A stretch of 14,083 nucleotides of DNA from CAZPUI01 sp964415525. Lineage in GTDB: Bacteria > Acidobacteriota > Holophagae > Holophagales > Holophagaceae. Both the position numbers and the translations under genes were made by a program. Shown piece by piece: positions 6,791 through 13,757 of the stretch. How positions within the stretch are numbered: position 1 is the first letter of the stretch; every line of letters starts with the position of its first letter. The DNA is taken from contig CAYQAS010000107.1 of the NCBI GenBank assembly GCA_964415525.1, positions 1-14,083 on the forward strand, in the 5' to 3' direction. A model generated the notes under the pieces. The model made no database searches. It saw only the letters and a list, made by a program, of their open reading frames with translations, and was not told the origin of the DNA.

Positions 6791-8236
6791 TCAGGGCCTG
6801 TCGAAGGCCGTCACCTTGCCATCAGTCCCGAGCACCAGCATTTCGGTACCGCGGAGGGCGAACCCCGTGGGATGCGACACGCCCTGCAGCGTCCAGGCGC
6901 GGACCAGGCGCCGTCCCGAAAGGTCGATTTCCACCAGCGTCCCGTGGGCGCCGGAGAGCAGCAGCAACTTGTCGCCATCCACAACGAGGCCCACGGGCGC
7001 GAGGTCTGAGAGGCTGCGACCCTGCGCGAGCAGAGGTCCATCGACGGTCGGAACGAACTCCTCCGTCAGCACGCGGTCCTTGGCGTCGAAGCGGCTGATG
7101 ACGAGGGCGCCGCGCTTGGCATTGGGCAGCGCCGCGGTGTAGAGCCCCTGGGGACCAGCGGCGAGGGCGGAGACGTAGTTTTGACGCGCCCGCACCGTGC
7201 CGAAGCGGCCCCGACCGGATTCCGTGAAAGCGGACCGGTTATCGAGGAAGGCGTGCCAATTTTCCTTGGCATTCGCCGGGGCTTCCTTGAGAGCCACCCA
7301 GCTCTTGTTCTCACACATCGCCACCACGCCGCCGCCCTGAAAGGCCGCGCCCACGAAGCCCTGGCCGAGGTCGATGGAATAGCCCGGATCCACCCGCGTC
7401 CAGCGCAGGACGTGGGTCAGGTTGGCATCCACCAGAGCGACCCGGTGATCACCCGTGACCACCAGGAAGCTGCTGGAGGCCGCATCCCAGGCCAGATCCC
7501 CGGGGGCCTTCAGTTCCTTCGGAAGCAGTACCGCGCCCTTGGGAGTCAGCACTGGCAGGTGCGCGAAGGGGCCTGCTGCGGGGTCCTGGCTGAGGTGGGC
7601 CAGATCCGGCTTCGGAATGTCCCAGGGACCCCGTAGGCTCGGGCCACCGCCGTGCCACTCCTCCAGTGTCCAAGCCCAGTTTTTCGGATTCCAGCTGAAG
7701 CGCACGGGATCCCCGGGGCCCACGAAGGGAGGCGGGCCGGCGCTCACGAAGGCCTGCACGACGTTTGCCGCGAGCGTCACCACCAGGGTGCCCAGCACGA
7801 TCCGGCCGAAACGCTCGAGGTCCTGCACGCCGCCCTTCAGTTCGCCCTCCTTGAGGGTCATCAGCAGGAGTCCCATCACCACCACGCAGACCCAGTAGAT
7901 GAAGAGCGACCAGGCGTAGGTGTGGGCACCCAGGATCTCCAGGCTGAAGCCCTGGCCGAGATCGCGCTGGAAGTGCCCGGCCCCGTGACGCAGCGCCATG
8001 TAGATGCCGAAGGCGCCCGTGAGCACACCGAGGCCCACATATTTCGGACGAGGGCCGTAGCGCAGGATGAAGGCGCCCAGCAGGGCCACGAGTCCCATGC
8101 CAATGCGCTGGCCCCAGCAGAGGATGCAGGGGCTGTCCCCCAGGGCGAAACCGAGGATGAAGGCGGCCACACCCAGCGGGATGAGCGCCAGGGTGAGGAC
8201 GGCGAGGGCCAGGAGGGTCGCGGTGCGGCGGTCCAT
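6791..8236 (-). CDS. DsbB-like thiol oxidoreductase fused to a predicted periplasmic propeller-like domain
   Basis: A 481-residue protein. Residues 1-130 resemble DsbB: a transmembrane helix (8-31), then CILC (Cys37, Cys40) with Arg44 at the CxxCxxxR position associated with quinone binding, then helices at about 43-60, 66-83 and 104-127. The second periplasmic cysteine pair of DsbB is absent; the only other cysteines are Cys117 in a helix and Cys278. A fifth helix (about 146-167) would put the remaining 310 residues in the periplasm. That part has repeated short beta-strand units such as VALVDANLTHVLRW and LVEIDLSGRRLVRAW, suggesting a beta-propeller. Normal DsbB is about 170 residues and reoxidises DsbA using quinone. 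The start has a strong AGGAGG that overlaps the stop codon of the 55-aa gene upstream. Function as an oxidase is inferred; the C-terminal domain is unrecognised. Confidence 0.8.
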   Translation of the reverse strand: MDRRTATLLALAVLTLALIPLGVAAFILGFALGDSPCILCWGQRIGMGLVALLGAFILRYGPRPKYVGLGVLTGAFGIYMALRHGAGHFQRDLGQGFSLEILGAHTYAWSLFIYWVCVVVMGLLLMTLKEGELKGGVQDLERFGRIVLGTLVVTLAANVVQAFVSAGPPPFVGPGDPVRFSWNPKNWAWTLEEWHGGGPSLRGPWDIPKPDLAHLSQDPAAGPFAHLPVLTPKGAVLLPKELKAPGDLAWDAASSSFLVVTGDHRVALVDANLTHVLRWTRVDPGYSIDLGQGFVGAAFQGGGVVAMCENKSWVALKEAPANAKENWHAFLDNRSAFTESGRGRFGTVRARQNYVSALAAGPQGLYTAALPNAKRGALVISRFDAKDRVLTEEFVPTVDGPLLAQGRSLSDLAPVGLVVDGDKLLLLSGAHGTLVEIDLSGRRLVRAWTLQGVSHPTGFALRGTEMLVLGTDGKVTAFDRP

Positions 8237-8241
8237 GACGG

Positions 8242-8248
8242 CCTCCTA
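8242..8248 (-). promoter_or_regulatory. Ribosome binding site overlapping the upstream stop codon
   Basis: On the minus strand the sequence TAGGAGG combines the TAG stop of the 55-aa gene with an AGGAGG Shine-Dalgarno site five bases before the ATG of the DsbB-like gene. This arrangement suggests translational coupling and fixes the start of the DsbB-like protein. Confidence 0.75.
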
Positions 8249-8413
8249 CAGGTTGAAGGGCGGCACGAGGGAACCCCGGGCACCCACCATGAACGTGAAG
8301 GCCGTGAGCACAAGGCTCACCAGCAGCAGGCGGTAGGCCAGCTTCTCCTTTTCCGGCCGCTTGAGCAGCAGCCAGGCCGTCCATGTCATCAGGCAGAGGT
8401 TCAGGAACTCCAT
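8246..8413 (-). CDS. Small 55-aa membrane protein, partner of the DsbB-like gene
   Basis: A 55-residue protein with two hydrophobic segments (about residues 2-17 and 25-44) separated by a charged loop KRPEKEK, suggesting a two-helix hairpin in the inner membrane. It has one cysteine (Cys7). A longer reading frame exists in this frame, but it overlaps the divergent cyclase gene; the ATG at 8413 has GGGAGG six bases upstream and is the likely start. Its stop codon overlaps the ribosome binding site of the DsbB-like gene, so the two are almost certainly co-translated. I do not recognise the family. A subunit or stabiliser of the DsbB-like protein is a guess from position alone. Confidence 0.7.
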   Translation of the reverse strand: MEFLNLCLMTWTAWLLLKRPEKEKLAYRLLLVSLVLTAFTFMVGARGSLVPPFNL

Positions 8414-8546
8414 CAGAGGCCTCCCGGTGCGCCGATGATCCCGCGGGATCCGGGTGCTTTGTCGGGCACACAATCCGCAGGTGGGACACCGGACGCAAGC
8501 CCGCTTCCTCGTGTGCCGACAGGTTGGGAGTCCCGCGCAAGGTCCC

Positions 8547-10631
8547 ATGCCACTCCAGAGTGATCTCCAGTCCCGTTTGGGGGGCTCCCTCCAGGAGCTC
8601 CAGGAGATCCTCGCCATGCAGGTCCATCGGGTCCTGCTGCGCCAGATGCCCGAGTCCCTCTGGCAGGCACGCCGCGCCGGCATCTCCTACCAGAACCTGC
8701 CGGAGCCAGAGCGGGCGGTCCAGCGCCAGCTGGCCTTGGAGGCCCTGCAGGACATCCTGGACCGCGGTTTCCACATTGAGCCGCCCACCAGCCACGCACC
8801 CGAAGCGGACCTGGGAAGGCTCAAGGGGCAGGCCGAATCCCTCCTGGCATCCGGGGAACCGCTTCAGGCCTACGACCTCCTGCGATCCGGCCTGACCCTC
8901 GCCCCCGGAGATCCCAGCCTTCGTCGTCTCCAGGCCGCCGCCCTCCTCGGGGGCGCCTCGCCCACCGCCGCAATCGAGGTGCTGGAGGCGCTCGTGGCGG
9001 AAGGCAACCGTGAGCCCGCCACCCTGGGGTTTCTGGCCCGGGCCCACCGGGAGTTCGGCAACACCGCCACGTCCCGCCGGATGCGTCTAGAGCATCACCA
9101 GAAGGCCCTGGCGCTCTACGAGGAACTGCTGGACGGCGGCGCCAGCCCCTGGGTCGGTCTGCACGCCGCCAGCATGGCCCTGGGGCTGGGACAGAAGGAC
9201 AAGGCCTTGCGGCGCGCCGAGGAGGTCACAGCCCTCTGCCGAGATACATACGAGACCCTGATCGAGACGGGTCGGGAGGCATTCTGGGTGCTGGTGGTGA
9301 TGGCCCAGGCCTCCCTCATCCAGGGGGGATGGAAAGCGGCGCGGCCCCACATCCAGGAGGTGGCGGAACACGGCGCCAGCCGCGCCCGCAGCCTCGCTGA
9401 GCTGCGGGTGGAAGCCCGTCGCCTGCTGGACCTGCGAGGGGAGGATCCGACCGAGCTGGAAGCACTCCTGCCCATCCCGAGGGTGGTGGTTTTCTCGGGC
9501 CACATGATCGACCACCCCGACCGGGGCGATCCGCGCTTTCCGCCGGAAGCCGAAGCCAAGGTGGCGGTGGCCTTGGCCCAGCATCTGGAGGCCCTGAATC
9601 CCTGGTCCGGGTACGCGAGCGGTGGAGCCGGAGCCCCCCTGCTCTTCCACGAACTCATGCAGGCTCGAGGGGCAGAGACGCACGTGGTGCTGCCCTACGA
9701 CCGGGCGACCTTCCTCGCCGACAGCGTCGCCATCCGGGAGGACGGCCAGTGGCCGGAGCGCTTCGAAGCCGTGCTGGGGACGGCCCATAGCGTGGTGCAT
9801 GCGAGTCCCTTCCGCATGGATGCGGGCAACACGGCCTTCCGCTACAACCACGAACTGCTGCTGGGACTGGCCCACCTGCGGGCGCATCAGCTGCAAGCAG
9901 AGCTGGTGCCCCTGCTCCTCTGGGACCGACGCCCCAGCCAGGCCTCCGGCAGCGTCGCCGCCGCCTTCGAGGCCTGGTCGACCCTGGGCCACGAGCCTCA
10001 GGTGCTCGACCTCCGTGCCCTCCTGGATCAGCCCCCCCTGGGGGAGACGCCCCCCAGGCCCAGTCGGGCAGAGGCTTCCCATCCCATCGGCCTGCGCAGC
10101 GCCATCCGGGTGATGCTCTTTGCCGATGTGGTCCACTTCAGCCAACTGGTGGATGCCCAGGTGCCCGCCTTCGTCGCCCACTTCCTGGGAATGCTCCACG
10201 CACTGGAGCAGGTGCTCCCCCAGGAACCCGTGACCCGCAACACCTGGGGGGACGGCCTGTTCTATGTCTTCGAGGGTCTGGGGGATGCCGCCAGCTTCGC
10301 CACAGCCCTCGTGGATGCCGTTCGCCAGACGGATTGGGCGGCCTTGAGCCTGCCGGCGGACCTGAACCTGCGGGTGGCCCTGCATGCGGGGCCGGTCTTC
10401 GAGGGCGAGGATCCCGTCACCGGCCGCCCCACCTGTTTCGGCTCCCACGTGAACCGCGCCGCCCGCATCGAGCCCATCACGCCCCCCGGCATGGTCTACG
10501 TCAGCCAGGCCTTCGCCGCCCTCGCTGCGGCCCGAGACATCCCGGGACTCCTCTGCGAATACGTCGGCCGCCTCCCCCTGGCGAAGGGCTTCGGGACCTT
10601 CCCGATGTATGTGCTGAAGGTGCTGGACTGA
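8547..10631 (+). CDS. TPR / Rossmann-like / class III nucleotide cyclase protein
   Basis: A 694-residue cytoplasmic signalling protein. Residues about 70-305 are helical TPR-type repeats resembling the TRAFs-binding region found in similar bacterial proteins. Residues about 310-490 form an alpha/beta domain opening with RVVVFSGHMID (from Arg312), with GYASGGAGAPLLFHE at 355-369 and ETHVVLPYD, resembling a SLOG-like nucleotide-binding fold. Residues about 520-694 are a class III cyclase: metal-binding Asp527 (FADVVHFS) and Asp569 (WGDG), plus Asn636 and Arg640 (VNRAAR). The position that usually holds Lys in adenylate cyclases is Asn565, and the Asp position is Thr629. Catalysis looks possible, but the nucleotide is uncertain. 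The ATG at 8547 has AAGG upstream; an in-frame ATG at 8454 adds a stretch that does not look like protein. It is divergent from the 55-aa gene. Confidence 0.88.
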   Translation: MPLQSDLQSRLGGSLQELQEILAMQVHRVLLRQMPESLWQARRAGISYQNLPEPERAVQRQLALEALQDILDRGFHIEPPTSHAPEADLGRLKGQAESLLASGEPLQAYDLLRSGLTLAPGDPSLRRLQAAALLGGASPTAAIEVLEALVAEGNREPATLGFLARAHREFGNTATSRRMRLEHHQKALALYEELLDGGASPWVGLHAASMALGLGQKDKALRRAEEVTALCRDTYETLIETGREAFWVLVVMAQASLIQGGWKAARPHIQEVAEHGASRARSLAELRVEARRLLDLRGEDPTELEALLPIPRVVVFSGHMIDHPDRGDPRFPPEAEAKVAVALAQHLEALNPWSGYASGGAGAPLLFHELMQARGAETHVVLPYDRATFLADSVAIREDGQWPERFEAVLGTAHSVVHASPFRMDAGNTAFRYNHELLLGLAHLRAHQLQAELVPLLLWDRRPSQASGSVAAAFEAWSTLGHEPQVLDLRALLDQPPLGETPPRPSRAEASHPIGLRSAIRVMLFADVVHFSQLVDAQVPAFVAHFLGMLHALEQVLPQEPVTRNTWGDGLFYVFEGLGDAASFATALVDAVRQTDWAALSLPADLNLRVALHAGPVFEGEDPVTGRPTCFGSHVNRAARIEPITPPGMVYVSQAFAALAAARDIPGLLCEYVGRLPLAKGFGTFPMYVLKVLD

Positions 10632-10716
10632 GGGACCACGGCGGGAAGCCCTGATGGCGTTCCTCGGCCTCACCGGAAGCGGGAAGCCACGGCGTCTGTC
10701 GGCTCCCCGGCGAAGG

Positions 10717-11217
10717 TCAGCAGTCCCCGAGAGGCCCGAGGGCCATGGGGTCCGCGCTGGTGGACTCCCCCGTCAGCACCCGTCGCAGGGTGCCCACCTG
10801 CCCGACGTGAAAGGCGAGATGCGCCTCCAGGTGCAGCAGGAACAGTCCCATGGGAGGCCGCACACCCCCGACTTCCACCGGGAACCGCTCGGCGAGGCCC
10901 ATCGCCGTGAGGGTGGGCAGCACCGCGTCCACGACCTCCTGAGCCGCGACGAGTTCCTGTTCCACCTCGGCGCGAGGTCGCCCGCGCACCGAGAACTCCC
11001 GCTCCCTGTCCCGCACATAGCCATCCTTCCCCAGCACCGCGCCCAGGAAATGCCGCAGGTTGCCGCAGACATGGAGCATCAGGTTGCCCGCGGGATTGGT
11101 GAAGCCGGGGGGTGCCGTCCACAGCATGTCGTCCGACGGATACAACGCCAGTTCCCGCCGCAGGGTGGCCAGTTCGCGATCCATCAGGATGCGAAGCCAG
11201 GGGGTCAGCTCAGTCAT
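10717..11217 (-). CDS. DinB-family protein (DUF1572-like)
   Basis: A 166-residue four-helix-bundle protein of the DinB/YfiT-like superfamily. The usual metal-binding histidine triad is present: His49 in NLMLHVCGN, and His133 and His137 in EAHLAFHVGQ. The helical segment LAFHVGQVGTLRR is also typical. Family members often act as thiol-dependent transferases or metal-dependent hydrolases, or have no known function, so no reaction is assigned. The start at 11217 (MTELTPW) has a GGAG site upstream; an ATG 30 bases further upstream is less well supported. The gene converges on the cyclase gene and diverges from the Sel1-repeat gene. Confidence 0.85.
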   Translation of the reverse strand: MTELTPWLRILMDRELATLRRELALYPSDDMLWTAPPGFTNPAGNLMLHVCGNLRHFLGAVLGKDGYVRDREREFSVRGRPRAEVEQELVAAQEVVDAVLPTLTAMGLAERFPVEVGGVRPPMGLFLLHLEAHLAFHVGQVGTLRRVLTGESTSADPMALGPLGDC

Positions 11218-11310
11218 GGCAAGGATCTCCAGGCGCCAGGAGACCATGGCGGCGTGGATTCTGGGGCCGTTTGGTGCGCGCGGAGTGGAACTTCGAGCCG
11301 ACTCGGCGCC

Positions 11311-12192
11311 ATGGAGCCCGAACGTCCTGGAGGCTCCCTGCCTCCCGGCGTAACGGTGGAGGAGTCCGCCCCTAGGGTGGAGGTGGATCTTGCAACGGGC
11401 ATGCCCCTGGCCCCCATGCTTGGCAGTGGGGATGCCGCCTGGCGGCGCGGCGTTTCCGACGGCTTCGCCTGGGCCCTGGAGCTGGAACGCGCCCCCATGG
11501 CGCTACGAGGGCTGCTTCACCCGATGAAAGCACCCGAGCTGCCACCGCCCAGCGAGTGGAAGACGTGGCCGGACCTTCGACCGGAGATGATCCTCCACGG
11601 GGAGGCCAGTGATCACCTTCGCCTCTGGCGCCAGGATCTCCTTAGCTGGCGCAGCGATGAGCGCGGCTTCCCCACCCGCCGCTGCTGGCGCCCCCTCACT
11701 CCCCGTCTGCGCTTTCACCACATCGCCGCCCACGGTGGCTTGCTCTGGCTGGATACCTACGATTCCGGCACCCTCGCCCTGGATCGTGGCACCGGACTCA
11801 TCGTGGCGGTGCTTACCAGCGTCCACACCGCGCCGAAGGTGGCTCGAGAGGCCGCTGGATGGATCCACACCTTCCGGGAAGAGACGGCGTCCCTGCTGGA
11901 CCACTGGGGCGTGTCGGGCGATGTGCTCGCAAGGGCCGCCCAGAATGGCGACAGTCTGTCCTGCCTGAAACTTGGGCTGGAGCTTCTGCCCACCGAACCC
12001 CAGCGGGGCATTGGCCTGCTGCAGAAGGGTGCCGTGGCGGGGGGCAGCCACGCACAGATCACCCTGGCCCTGACCTACCTCGAAGGCGCGCCGGGCCTCG
12101 CCAAGGATCCCAGACAGGCCTGGATCTGGCTCAAGACCGCCGCAGAGCAACAGAGCAGCCGCGCAGAAGAGGGACTCAAGGCGCTGTTCTGA
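11311..12192 (+). CDS. Sel1-repeat protein with unrecognised N-terminal domain
   Basis: A 293-residue protein without a signal peptide or membrane segment. The C-terminal part (about residues 207-293) contains two Sel1-type helical repeats, seen as AAQNGDSLSCLKLGLELL and GGSHAQITLALTYLEG ... QAWIWLKTAAEQ, which usually mediate protein-protein contacts. Residues 1-200 are Trp- and Pro-rich and unrecognised. The segment GGLLWLDTYDSGTLALDRGTG, with the following helix WIHTFREE, faintly resembles the end of SMI1/KNR4-type domains, but this is a weak impression. The start at 11311 is the first ATG after the divergent DinB promoter region and has no clear Shine-Dalgarno site, so it is uncertain; the frame stays open upstream. 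It is followed after 61 bases by a receiver-domain gene on the same strand. Confidence 0.7.
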   Translation: MEPERPGGSLPPGVTVEESAPRVEVDLATGMPLAPMLGSGDAAWRRGVSDGFAWALELERAPMALRGLLHPMKAPELPPPSEWKTWPDLRPEMILHGEASDHLRLWRQDLLSWRSDERGFPTRRCWRPLTPRLRFHHIAAHGGLLWLDTYDSGTLALDRGTGLIVAVLTSVHTAPKVAREAAGWIHTFREETASLLDHWGVSGDVLARAAQNGDSLSCLKLGLELLPTEPQRGIGLLQKGAVAGGSHAQITLALTYLEGAPGLAKDPRQAWIWLKTAAEQQSSRAEEGLKALF

Positions 12193-12253
12193 GGAAGACC
12201 CCCAAAGTCACCCAAGCACGCCATGACTCCGATGGATGCGAGGGATCCTCACG

Positions 12254-12649
12254 ATGTCCGAACCGCCTCTCATCCTGATCGTCGACGACAGTCGAGCGGC
12301 TCGCCTTTACATGCGGATCCACCTCGACTCCGCCGGATTCCAGGTAGAGGAAGTGGCACCGGACTCCGCATTTGATGTCCTCTCCGCCATCGACACCCTG
12401 CGACCGGACCTTGTGGTGCTGGACTACGAGATGCCGGCCTGCAATGGCGAGAGCCTGCTCAGACTGATGCGCGAAGATCCCCGCTTTGAGGCGTACCGCG
12501 TGATGATCTGCTCCTCCCACCGGGACGAGGCCCTGATCCGGCGCCTCACCCGTTGGCGGATCGCCGGTTATCTGGTGAAGCCCATGCGCCCAGAAGAGCT
12601 GGTTGAAGCGGTGCAGCAGGCGCTCCAGAACCCCCGTGTGGGCTGGTAA
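12254..12649 (+). CDS. Single-domain CheY-like response regulator
   Basis: A 131-residue receiver domain with no output domain. The acidic pair is in LIVDDSRAARL, the phospho-accepting Asp in VVLDYEMP, the Ser of the switch in MICSSHRD, and the conserved Lys in YLVKPMRPEEL, so it should be phosphorylated by a histidine kinase. Stand-alone receivers act by binding a partner protein or by relaying phosphate; the partner is not in the window. It may be co-transcribed with the upstream Sel1-repeat gene. GAGGGAT lies before the start; an upstream in-frame ATG at 12236 would add six residues. Its stop is 13 bases from the stop of the convergent lipoprotein gene. Confidence 0.9.
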   Translation: MSEPPLILIVDDSRAARLYMRIHLDSAGFQVEEVAPDSAFDVLSAIDTLRPDLVVLDYEMPACNGESLLRLMREDPRFEAYRVMICSSHRDEALIRRLTRWRIAGYLVKPMRPEELVEAVQQALQNPRVGW

Positions 12650-12662
12650 AGGACGGGGTGCC

Positions 12663-13058
12663 TTACCGCGTTTTCACCAGTACCGTGGCCCGTGCCTTCA
12701 CCGATGGGAAGTCATCCCGTTGGGCCACGACGTGATAAGTCCCGGGCTGGGAGGGTGCCGTATAACCCCCCGCCAGGGTGATGGTGCCGCCACCGGCCTC
12801 TTCCACCTTGAAGGTCACAGGCTGGCGGAAATAGCGCGGACCATCGGGCACGTAGTTGATCTGGGCCGTGAAGGACATGGATTCCCCCGTCACCAGCGTC
12901 GCGTCCATGGGCGACAGGCTCAGGGTGGGCTGGAAGGCGGCAGGCGCAGAGGTCATGGGCGGGATCCTCGACTCTGGGGCACGGGGCGTGGTGGTACGTC
13001 GGGAACCGCCGCAGGCGAGCCCGAGCAGGAGCAGCGGCAGGGCGGAAACACGTCGCAT
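12663..13058 (-). CDS. Predicted lipoprotein with Ig-like (BIG2-style) domain
   Basis: A 131-residue secreted protein. The N-terminus MRRVSALPLLLLGLACGG is a signal peptide ending in a lipobox-like LGLAC, so Cys16 would carry lipid; the Gly at -3 is less usual. A Thr/Pro/Arg-rich linker follows, then one Ig-like beta domain (about 44-131) with the pattern GGGTITLAGGYTAPSQPGTYHVVA, which recurs in extracellular Ig-like domains of Acidobacteriota and relatives. It probably sits in the outer membrane or periplasm. The start is supported by GGAGG eight bases upstream, which also falls in a possible leader structure. The role is unknown; binding or structural function is likely. Confidence 0.78.
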   Translation of the reverse strand: MRRVSALPLLLLGLACGGSRRTTTPRAPESRIPPMTSAPAAFQPTLSLSPMDATLVTGESMSFTAQINYVPDGPRYFRQPVTFKVEEAGGGTITLAGGYTAPSQPGTYHVVAQRDDFPSVKARATVLVKTR

Positions 13059-13064
13059 GGCAAT

Positions 13065-13112
13065 CCTCCGGGTCTTCCGAGAATGCGCATCCAACACGAG
13101 AAATGCCGGAGG
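13065..13112 (-). promoter_or_regulatory. Leader with possible alternative structures over the lipoprotein ribosome binding site
   Basis: On the minus strand CCTCCGG (13112-13106) can pair over 7 bp with CCGGAGG (13071-13065), which includes the Shine-Dalgarno site of the lipoprotein gene. The same CCTCCGG lies inside a small hairpin ATGCC-TCC-GGCAT (13115-13103) followed by TTTCT, which could end transcription weakly after the TPR gene. The two pairings exclude each other. This is seen in sequence only and is not a known riboswitch. Confidence 0.3.
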
Positions 13113-13128
13113 CATCGAGGAGAGGAAC

Positions 13129-13710
13129 CTACTTCAGGTGCTCCAACGCCACCTTGGCCTCCTCGGCCTGGGGGGTACCGGGGTGCTTCTCGATCACCCG
13201 AAGGTAGGCCTTGCGTGCCTTGTCCTTCTTGCCAAGATCCTGGCCGTAGACCACGCCCAGATTGACGAGGCTCTGAATGTGGTCTGGCTCGACCTTCTGG
13301 GCCGCCTCGAAGTTGGCGATGGCCTTGTCGAAGGCCTTGAGTTCCCGGAACATCACGCCCTGATCCGTGAGCACGGCGGCATTCTTCGGATCGAGGAGGA
13401 GGGCCTTGGCGTAGGCATCCACAGACTTCTGCGCCTGATGGGCATCGAAACAGGCATTGCCCAGGGCGATCCAGGCGTTGGCATCCTTGGGCTGCTGCTG
13501 CGTGATCAATTCAAGCTGGGCGATGTGGGCCTGCAGGTCCGCCAGGGATGGCAGGGGGGGCGGCATCTGTGCAGGAGCCTGATTGGGCTTTGCGACCGAA
13601 GCGACCGACACGGGCGCCTCGGCGGACGCCGCACTTCGCCCGATGAAGAAACCGAGGACGCCGCCGATGGCCACCCCGAGCACCACTCCCTGCACCACTT
13701 CCTTGCTCAT
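13129..13710 (-). CDS. Membrane-anchored TPR protein
   Basis: A 193-residue protein with one N-terminal membrane segment (about residues 6-24, glycine-rich VVLGVAIGGVLGFFIG), a Pro/Ala-rich linker, and three to four tetratricopeptide repeats from about residue 60. Repeat signatures include ANAWIALGNACFDAHQAQKS, LLLDPKNAAVLTDQG and VEPDHIQSLVNLGVVYG. With Arg25 just after the helix and no signal peptidase site, either orientation is possible, but such proteins often face the periplasm. TPRs serve as protein-binding scaffolds, and no specific role can be given. The start has GAGGTG six bases upstream. It lies 47 bases downstream of the homogentisate dioxygenase gene and may share its transcript. 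Confidence 0.87.
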   Translation of the reverse strand: MSKEVVQGVVLGVAIGGVLGFFIGRSAASAEAPVSVASVAKPNQAPAQMPPPLPSLADLQAHIAQLELITQQQPKDANAWIALGNACFDAHQAQKSVDAYAKALLLDPKNAAVLTDQGVMFRELKAFDKAIANFEAAQKVEPDHIQSLVNLGVVYGQDLGKKDKARKAYLRVIEKHPGTPQAEEAKVALEHLK

Positions 13711-13757
13711 CCTGCACCTCGCGCTCCACCGTGACGGCGAAGCCAGTCTCGGGTCAA

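Noticed and set aside
7449..9047. Long minus-strand frame (about 530 codons) across the DsbB-like and cyclase genes
   Set aside because: It overlaps two well-supported genes on both strands and shows no family features.
8547..10631. The cyclase as part of a CBASS- or Pycsar-type defence system
   Set aside because: No effector gene (nuclease, TIR, membrane or phosphorylase effector) is next to it; the neighbours are DsbB-like and DinB-like genes.
9087..10673. Long minus-strand frame (about 528 codons) opposite the cyclase gene
   Set aside because: Gly/His/Gln-rich translation typical of an antisense shadow; the cyclase motifs are on the + strand.
10654..11310. In-frame extension upstream of the Sel1-repeat protein
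   Set aside because: It runs opposite the DinB gene and its translation is Arg/Gly/His-rich without domain character.
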